Shown here: piece after piece, positions 59,346 through 64,000 of the stretch
Layout: every line of letters begins with the position of its first letter
Position numbering within the stretch: the stretch's first letter is position 1
Origin: CAZMSQ01 sp964569025
GTDB taxonomy: Bacteria > Bacteroidota > Bacteroidia > Chitinophagales > Saprospiraceae
Direction of reading: 5' to 3'
Assembly: GCA_964569025.1 (NCBI GenBank)
Contig: CAZMSQ010000012.1
Location: 1 to 64,000, forward strand
Length of the DNA stretch: 64,000 bases
Made by a program: the position numbers and the translations under genes
Notes under the pieces: model-generated
What the model was told of the DNA's origin: nothing
The model's input: the letters and a program-made list of their open reading frames with translations, nothing else
Databases searched by the model: none

Positions 59346-60344
59346 ATGAAGGTCGCCATTGTCGGTGCTACAGGTCTGGTTGGAGAAGTGATGCGGACTG
59401 TATTGGAGGAGCGCCATTTTCCGGTTACAGAGTTATTGGCAGTTGCCTCAGAACGTTCTGTTGGCAGCTCAGTTACTTTTCGGGGAGACAACCATCCGGT
59501 CATCAGTCTGGCAGATGCCGTCAGTCGGTCACCCGATGTGGCACTGTTCTCGGCAGGAGGCCAGGTGGCTCTCGATTGGGCACCCGCTTTTGCAGAAGCC
59601 GGCGCCGTGGTCATCGATAATTCTTCAGCATGGAGGATGGATCCGGATACGCCCCTCATAGTGCCAGAGGTGAATGCTGCAGCTTTGCTACCAGGGAGCC
59701 GGATTATCGCCAACCCAAACTGCAGCACCATCCAGCTGGTCGTGGCACTGGCCCCATTGCACCGGGCCTTCGGAATCAAAAGGCTGGTCATTTCCACGTA
59801 TCAGTCAGTAACCGGAACGGGGGTCCGAGCCCTGCGCCAGTATGACGCAGAAAAAGAAGGACGCAATCCGTCAGGCGAAGAGCGCGCATACCCACATCCG
59901 ATTTTTGATAATGTGCTGCCTCATTGTGATGCCTTTTTGGAGAATGCCTACACAAAAGAGGAAATGAAACTGGTCAATGAGACGCGCAAGATTCTTGGAG
60001 ACCCCCACTTGAGAATTACAGCAACCGCCGTAAGGGTTCCAGTGCACGGCGGGCATTCCGAAAGCGTCAATATTGAAACAGAGAGACCCTTTGATATGCA
60101 GACTGTGCGGAATCTGCTCGCAGCGGCCCCGGGGTTGGTCATTCAGGACGACCTGGCTGCGAATCAGTACCCCATGCCGCTCAAGGCGAAGCACCATGAT
60201 GAAGTCTTTGTCGGAAGGATTCGCCGCGATGAGTCAATTGACAATGGACTCAACCTGTGGGTTGTTGCAGATAATCTTCGTAAAGGAGCGGCCACCAATG
60301 CCATCCAGATTGCTGAATATCTGCTCAAACAAGGTAAATTGTAA
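59346..60344 (+). CDS. asd: aspartate-semialdehyde dehydrogenase
   Basis: It reduces aspartyl phosphate to aspartate semialdehyde, the branch point to lysine, diaminopimelate, threonine and methionine. The 332-residue protein has the NADP-binding VGATGLVGEVM, the catalytic Cys in NPNCSTIQ, the His in PVHGGHSESV, and TYQSVTGTGVRAL. It is transcribed divergently from the lamin-tail gene. No other member of the aspartate pathway is adjacent. Confidence 0.96.
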   Translation: MKVAIVGATGLVGEVMRTVLEERHFPVTELLAVASERSVGSSVTFRGDNHPVISLADAVSRSPDVALFSAGGQVALDWAPAFAEAGAVVIDNSSAWRMDPDTPLIVPEVNAAALLPGSRIIANPNCSTIQLVVALAPLHRAFGIKRLVISTYQSVTGTGVRALRQYDAEKEGRNPSGEERAYPHPIFDNVLPHCDAFLENAYTKEEMKLVNETRKILGDPHLRITATAVRVPVHGGHSESVNIETERPFDMQTVRNLLAAAPGLVIQDDLAANQYPMPLKAKHHDEVFVGRIRRDESIDNGLNLWVVADNLRKGAATNAIQIAEYLLKQGKL

Positions 60345-60388
60345 GAAATGGCTGAATGGGCCATCCGACCGTGCAGACAGGAGCAGTG

Positions 60389-60420
60389 TTTGCCCGTTCT
60401 TTCGGAAATCCTTACTTTTA
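60389..60420 (+). promoter_or_regulatory. possible promoter of the coiled-coil gene
   Basis: TTTG (60389-60392), 20 nt spacing, then TACTTTTA, which matches TAnnTTTG in 5 of the 6 fixed positions. The leader would be about 130 nt. Confidence 0.4.
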
Positions 60421-60556
60421 CCTTGCTTTTTTCCAGTTGGATGAAAGATTTTTATTGTGAACAAAGAGGGAACCGCTATGGCATCACTGAGCCATTTGCT
60501 GGTTCCATTCCGAACCGCTTTTTTCGTAATTACCGATCCGTAAACGTACGTACACC

Positions 60557-62137
60557 ATGAAAAACAAATTGGTCCTGTGGGGCACCAATGGCAGCGACGA
60601 ACGCATTCTCATCGCATTGGAGCTGAAACCCGATGACAATAAGGTCAATGTCTGGACTTTTCCGGATGCCGTAGCCACTGAAGAATTTTCTCAGCAATTG
60701 TTTACCGAGTGGCGCGATAATAAGGAAATTGCATTCCCTGATGGCAGTCACATGGCAGAGAGGGAACTGACTGTGACCGAAAGCCTCCTTCCGGATGATA
60801 TCAAAGTGGAGCGGGGTGACCTCATTAACAGGGCCCAAACCGAATGGCACTTCGTGGTTCTCTCATCAAAATTGGCAAAAGTTTACGCGACAGAACTTGA
60901 GGAGCTGAGTAACAAGGTGAAAGACCTGAAGGAATACAGCAAGGATTCCTGGGAAGAGCTGAAAGAGTTTTGGGGGAAAGTTCAACAGCAAGTTCAGGAG
61001 CGTAATTTACTCAGAGAGCATGCAGATGAAATCAGGGATCGAACCAATGAGCTGTTCACCACGATGAAAGCAATGCGCGATAAAGCCAATGAGCAGTTCC
61101 GGAAAGTTTCCAAAGAGAACCTCCAGAATATGTATGAGGCGCTCGCAAAGGTTGAACAGGATCTTCAGGATAACTTTCGCTTCCAGCCGATTTTTGAAGA
61201 GTTGAAAAATTTGCAGCGCCAATTCAAAAAAGTCAAACTTACCCGCGAAGACCGCAATAAGGTATGGGATCGGCTGGATGCAGCTTTTAAAAAGGTCAAG
61301 GAAATCCGGTTTGGAGAGGAGTCCGCGGAGGGTACGTCCTCAGCCAGTCGCTCTGAACGCCGCAAGTCAGGACTGGATGACGCCATTCAGAAGATGAAAA
61401 AGTCAATAGAGCGCGACCAGCGGGATTTGCAGCATGAAAATGAGCGGATTGCCCGTACCGACGGTCAGCTGGAGGCTCAGATTCGGCAGGCGAAAATTAT
61501 GATGATTGAAGAGCGGATTCGCTCCAAGGAAGAGAAGCTCAAGGATATGGTCAAAACCAGGGATTCGCTTGAGAAAAAAATTGAACAGGAGCGCAAGCGT
61601 GAAGAGAAGCGAAAGGAAGAAGAGCGGATAAAGCAGGCAGAACAGGCAGCGAAAGAAAAAATTGCTCAGCAGATTGAGCAGAAAAAGGAAGATCTGAAGG
61701 AAATTGAAGACAAGCTTGAAAAAGCAGCAGATGCTTTGACAGAGACCAGAAAGCCTGATTCAGGAAAAACACAAAAAGACAAAGCGCCTGAGAAAGAGGC
61801 AGAAGAGTCCACAGAAAGCGGTGAAAAGGAGGAAGGCCTGATGCATGCCATCGGAGCTACTCTGGGGGAGAGTATTGGTGAGGCCATTGACACGGCAAAG
61901 GCTGTAGCAAAGGTGGTGGGAGAAAAACTTGAGCACGCAGCGGCTGAAGCCAAAGAAGAAATTGAGGAGGTCATCGAAGATGCCAAAGAGGCGCTTGAGG
62001 AAACAGGCGAGGAAATCCGCGAAGCTGTCGAAGAACTTGGGGAAGAAGCAGGTGAGTTGATTGAAAAACTCAAAGGCGGTGCCGAGGAAGAAGAGGGAGG
62101 TGATAGTGAAAAAGCACCTGAAGAAAAAGAAAAATAA
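60557..62137 (+). CDS. DUF349-like charged coiled-coil protein
   Basis: I do not recognise a named function. The 526-residue protein has a globular N-terminus (about 1-110; NKLVLWGTNGSDERILIALEL), then DUF349-like helical repeats (about 110-260; FEELKNLQRQFKKVKLTREDRNKVWDRLDAAF), a long continuous coiled coil (about 270-390, very rich in E, K, R and Q), and a highly acidic Ala/Glu amphipathic tail (about 420-526) resembling LEA or apolipoprotein-like repeats (AVAKVVGEKLEHAAAEAKEEIEEVIED). No signal peptide or membrane helix is seen, so it should be cytoplasmic. A scaffold, ribosome-associated or desiccation-protection role is conceivable. It converges on the reductase gene with 7 nt between. 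Confidence 0.75.
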   Translation: MKNKLVLWGTNGSDERILIALELKPDDNKVNVWTFPDAVATEEFSQQLFTEWRDNKEIAFPDGSHMAERELTVTESLLPDDIKVERGDLINRAQTEWHFVVLSSKLAKVYATELEELSNKVKDLKEYSKDSWEELKEFWGKVQQQVQERNLLREHADEIRDRTNELFTTMKAMRDKANEQFRKVSKENLQNMYEALAKVEQDLQDNFRFQPIFEELKNLQRQFKKVKLTREDRNKVWDRLDAAFKKVKEIRFGEESAEGTSSASRSERRKSGLDDAIQKMKKSIERDQRDLQHENERIARTDGQLEAQIRQAKIMMIEERIRSKEEKLKDMVKTRDSLEKKIEQERKREEKRKEEERIKQAEQAAKEKIAQQIEQKKEDLKEIEDKLEKAADALTETRKPDSGKTQKDKAPEKEAEESTESGEKEEGLMHAIGATLGESIGEAIDTAKAVAKVVGEKLEHAAAEAKEEIEEVIEDAKEALEETGEEIREAVEELGEEAGELIEKLKGGAEEEEGGDSEKAPEEKEK

Positions 62138-62144
62138 GAACGCC

Positions 62145-64000
62145 TTAGAAGGTCGACGCCAGGCGGGCTCCTTCATCTATGGCCCGTCTGGCATCGAGCT
62201 CGCGGGCTTCAGAGGCACCACCAATCAGATAGACCTTCTTTCCCGCACTTTTTGCCGGCTCTAGCAAGTCGCGAAGTGGTTGTTGTCCGGCGCAAATGAC
62301 AATGTTGTCTACCTCTAGCACCCGAGCTTTCCCCCCGACTACCAAGTGGATACCCTGATCGTCAATGCGGGTGTAACGGACACCGGAAAGGGTTTCGACA
62401 CCCTTCATCCGGATATGTTGTCTGTGAATCCATCCTGTGGTCTTCCCCAGATTGCCCCCGGGTTTACCTGTAGAGCGCTGGCACAAGAATATTGTGCGGG
62501 GGGATGGTATTGGTGCGGGCTGGGTCAGTGCACCTGGCGTCTGGCCTGAAATATCGACACCCCATTCCTTCAGAAATGCTTGGGTATTTCCATCAGGTCG
62601 TTCTTCTTTTTCATTACTGAGAAATGCAGCCACGTCAAATCCGATGCCTCCGGCACCAATGATAGCGACCCTTTTACCAGCTTCACGACTGCCCGTCAGA
62701 AGGTCTGTGTATGACATCACCATATGGTGGTCGATGCCCGGAATATCTGGCATCCGTGGCGTCACTCCTGTGGCCAGCACGATGGAGTCGGCTGGCATGG
62801 CCGCGATTTCTTCCGCAGTCACCCGGTGATTCAGATGGACCCTGACCCCAAGCAAATCGAGTTGGCGCGAAAAATACCGGATGGTCTCGGCAAATTCTCC
62901 CTTGCCGGGAATGCGCTTCGCCATATTGAATTGACCGCCGATTGCATCGGATGCATCAAATACGTCGACCACATGGCCTCTCATTGCTGCATATACAGCT
63001 GCGGCCAGTCCACCGGGTCCTGCGCCGATGACGGCAATACGCTTTTTGCGTTTTGCTGGTAAGAAGGTCAGTTCGGTTTCATGACAAGCTTGCGGATTGA
63101 CCAGGCAGGACGCCGTTTTGCGAGCAAAAACAAAGTCAAGGCAGGCCTGATTGCATCCGATGCAGGTATTGATTTCGTCGCTCCGCTTCTCACGGGCCTT
63201 ACGCACAAATTGGCTGTCTGCCAGAAAAGGTCTGGCCATCGACACCATGTTTGCGTGTCCTTTGGCCAGAATCTGCTCGGCAATCTCAGGGGTATTGATT
63301 CGGTTGGTGGTAATGAGCGGAATGCCGACTTTTCCCATCAGACTTTTCGTGACTTCTGTGAAAGCCCCTCGAGGTACCATAGTGGCAATGGTTGGAATTC
63401 GTGCCTCATGCCAGCCAATGCCGGTATTGATCATGGTCGCACCGGCCCGCTCAACCTCACCGGCAAGAATTTCGACTTCTTCTCTGGTGCTCCCGTCTTT
63501 CACCAAATCCAGCATGGATAATCTGTAAATGAGAATGAAGTCTTCTCCGACAGCCTGCCGAATGCCCCTGATGATTTCAAGTGGGAACCGGATTCGATTT
63601 TCGTACGAGCCTCCCCACTCATCGGTGCGGTGATTTGTACATCTGGCAATAAACTGATTGATGAGATACCCTTCCGAGCCCATGACCTCCACTCCGTCGT
63701 AGCCCGCTTCACGGGCCAGCTCTGCGCAGCGGATGAAATCACGGATGGTGCTTCGGATTCCCTTTTCAGAAAGTGCCCGCGGTTTGAACATCGAAATGGG
63801 AGAGCGAAGAGCTGACGGGGCCACAGCCAAAGGGTGGTACGCATAACGTCCGGTATGAAGGATTTGAAGGCAGATTTTTCCTCCTTCACCATGCACCGTT
63901 TCGGTAATCACGCTGTGAGCCCGGGCCTCTTTTTTTGTGCTCAATTTTGCTGCAAAGGGAGAAACCCATCCGGCTCGATTGGGCGAGATGCCCCCGGTTA
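62145..64000 (-). CDS. fadH: FadH-type 2,4-dienoyl-CoA reductase, 5' partial and frameshifted
   Basis: An NADH:flavin oxidoreductase of the 2,4-dienoyl-CoA reductase type: an OYE-like TIM barrel with FMN, a 4Fe-4S cluster and a C-terminal FAD/NAD(P) domain, acting in oxidation of unsaturated fatty acids. The barrel (GGKICLQILHTGRYAY), the cluster motif CIGCNQACLDFVFARKTASC, and the two dinucleotide folds (VIGAGPGGLAAAVYAA; AIIGAGGIGFDVAAF) are visible. The 5' end lies outside the window. At about 63957-63965 the frame shifts: upstream bases read GGISPNRAGWVS and the next frame continues PFAAKLS, as in the family, but two extra bases (a CT) separate them. It is either a sequencing error or a pseudogene. 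Confidence 0.85.
   Translation of the reverse strand, partial: TGGISPNRAGWVSPFAAKLSTKKEARAHSVITETVHGEGGKICLQILHTGRYAYHPLAVAPSALRSPISMFKPRALSEKGIRSTIRDFIRCAELAREAGYDGVEVMGSEGYLINQFIARCTNHRTDEWGGSYENRIRFPLEIIRGIRQAVGEDFILIYRLSMLDLVKDGSTREEVEILAGEVERAGATMINTGIGWHEARIPTIATMVPRGAFTEVTKSLMGKVGIPLITTNRINTPEIAEQILAKGHANMVSMARPFLADSQFVRKAREKRSDEINTCIGCNQACLDFVFARKTASCLVNPQACHETELTFLPAKRKKRIAVIGAGPGGLAAAVYAAMRGHVVDVFDASDAIGGQFNMAKRIPGKGEFAETIRYFSRQLDLLGVRVHLNHRVTAEEIAAMPADSIVLATGVTPRMPDIPGIDHHMVMSYTDLLTGSREAGKRVAIIGAGGIGFDVAAFLSNEKEERPDGNTQAFLKEWGVDISGQTPGALTQPAPIPSPRTIFLCQRSTGKPGGNLGKTTGWIHRQHIRMKGVETLSGVRYTRIDDQGIHLVVGGKARVLEVDNIVICAGQQPLRDLLEPAKSAGKKVYLIGGASEARELDARRAIDEGARLASTF

Overview
This window comes from a Bacteroidota chromosome of roughly balanced base composition, most likely class Saprospiria. 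The lineage call rests on several lines. Secreted proteins end in type IX secretion (T9SS) type B or FlgD-like sorting domains. There is a 1534-residue adhesin with SprB-type repeats, an LpxC-FabZ fusion, DUF4837 and DUF4920 lipoproteins, and the gene order fabH-efp-accB-accC. Promoters carry the Bacteroidota -7 box TAnnTTTG. The phylum call is firm and the class call is inference. The sequence is a draft scaffold: it has two 100-N gaps, and one of them is flanked by an exact 55-bp duplication that splits a gene artificially.

Layout. 1-8.6 kb: tRNA-Cys, an RND/MMPL exporter, dps, an ALDH7-type aldehyde dehydrogenase, a nucleoside-type MFS permease coupled to a DUF4837 lipoprotein, and an SRPBCC/GyrI-like protein. 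8.7-14.6 kb: a MoxR ATPase, a TlpA-like thioredoxin, pyrH, and the translation operon rplM-rpsI-rpsB-tsf. 14.6-15.6 kb: an accessory patch holding GC-rich tandem and inverted repeats around a GxxExxR (PDDEXK_3) gene, followed by the decayed remains of a second mnmE. 15.6-22.4 kb: an MFS transporter, intact mnmE, and glgA-glgC followed by an ATP-grasp gene. 22.4-28.2 kb: a secreted protein, leucyl aminopeptidase, an esterase, bacilliredoxin, a mini-lipoprotein, HU and MerR. 28.2-32.9 kb: lpxD-lpxC/fabZ-ABC ATPase, an HD phosphohydrolase and a DUF4920 lipoprotein. 33.2-41.6 kb: a secreted MORN-caspase protein, an MsbA-type exporter, accC, accB, efp, fabH and a thioredoxin-SPOR protein. 41.6-52.4 kb: hutI, a T9SS type B protein, moeA-moaC, a cluster of REP-like palindromes and the SprB-like adhesin. 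52.5-64 kb: an M16 protease, pcm, dgkA, a lamin-tail-domain secreted protein, asd, a DUF349-like coiled-coil protein, and a FadH-type reductase that is frameshifted close to the window edge.

How the genes work together. Most of the window is housekeeping: ribosome and elongation factors, lipid A and fatty acid synthesis, glycogen synthesis, molybdopterin, and tRNA wobble modification. Interleaved is a cell-surface programme of at least four T9SS-type secreted proteins. Two of these, 36 kb apart, share a nearly identical 20-bp upstream element around a GGAAATTCC palindrome, which suggests joint regulation. The most unusual items are the MORN-caspase protein with its Cys-rich super-repeat, this shared upstream element, the repeat-flanked nuclease-fold gene beside the mnmE pseudogene, and palindromes with compensatory stem changes. 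No CRISPR array, insertion sequence, rRNA operon or obvious phage gene was seen.
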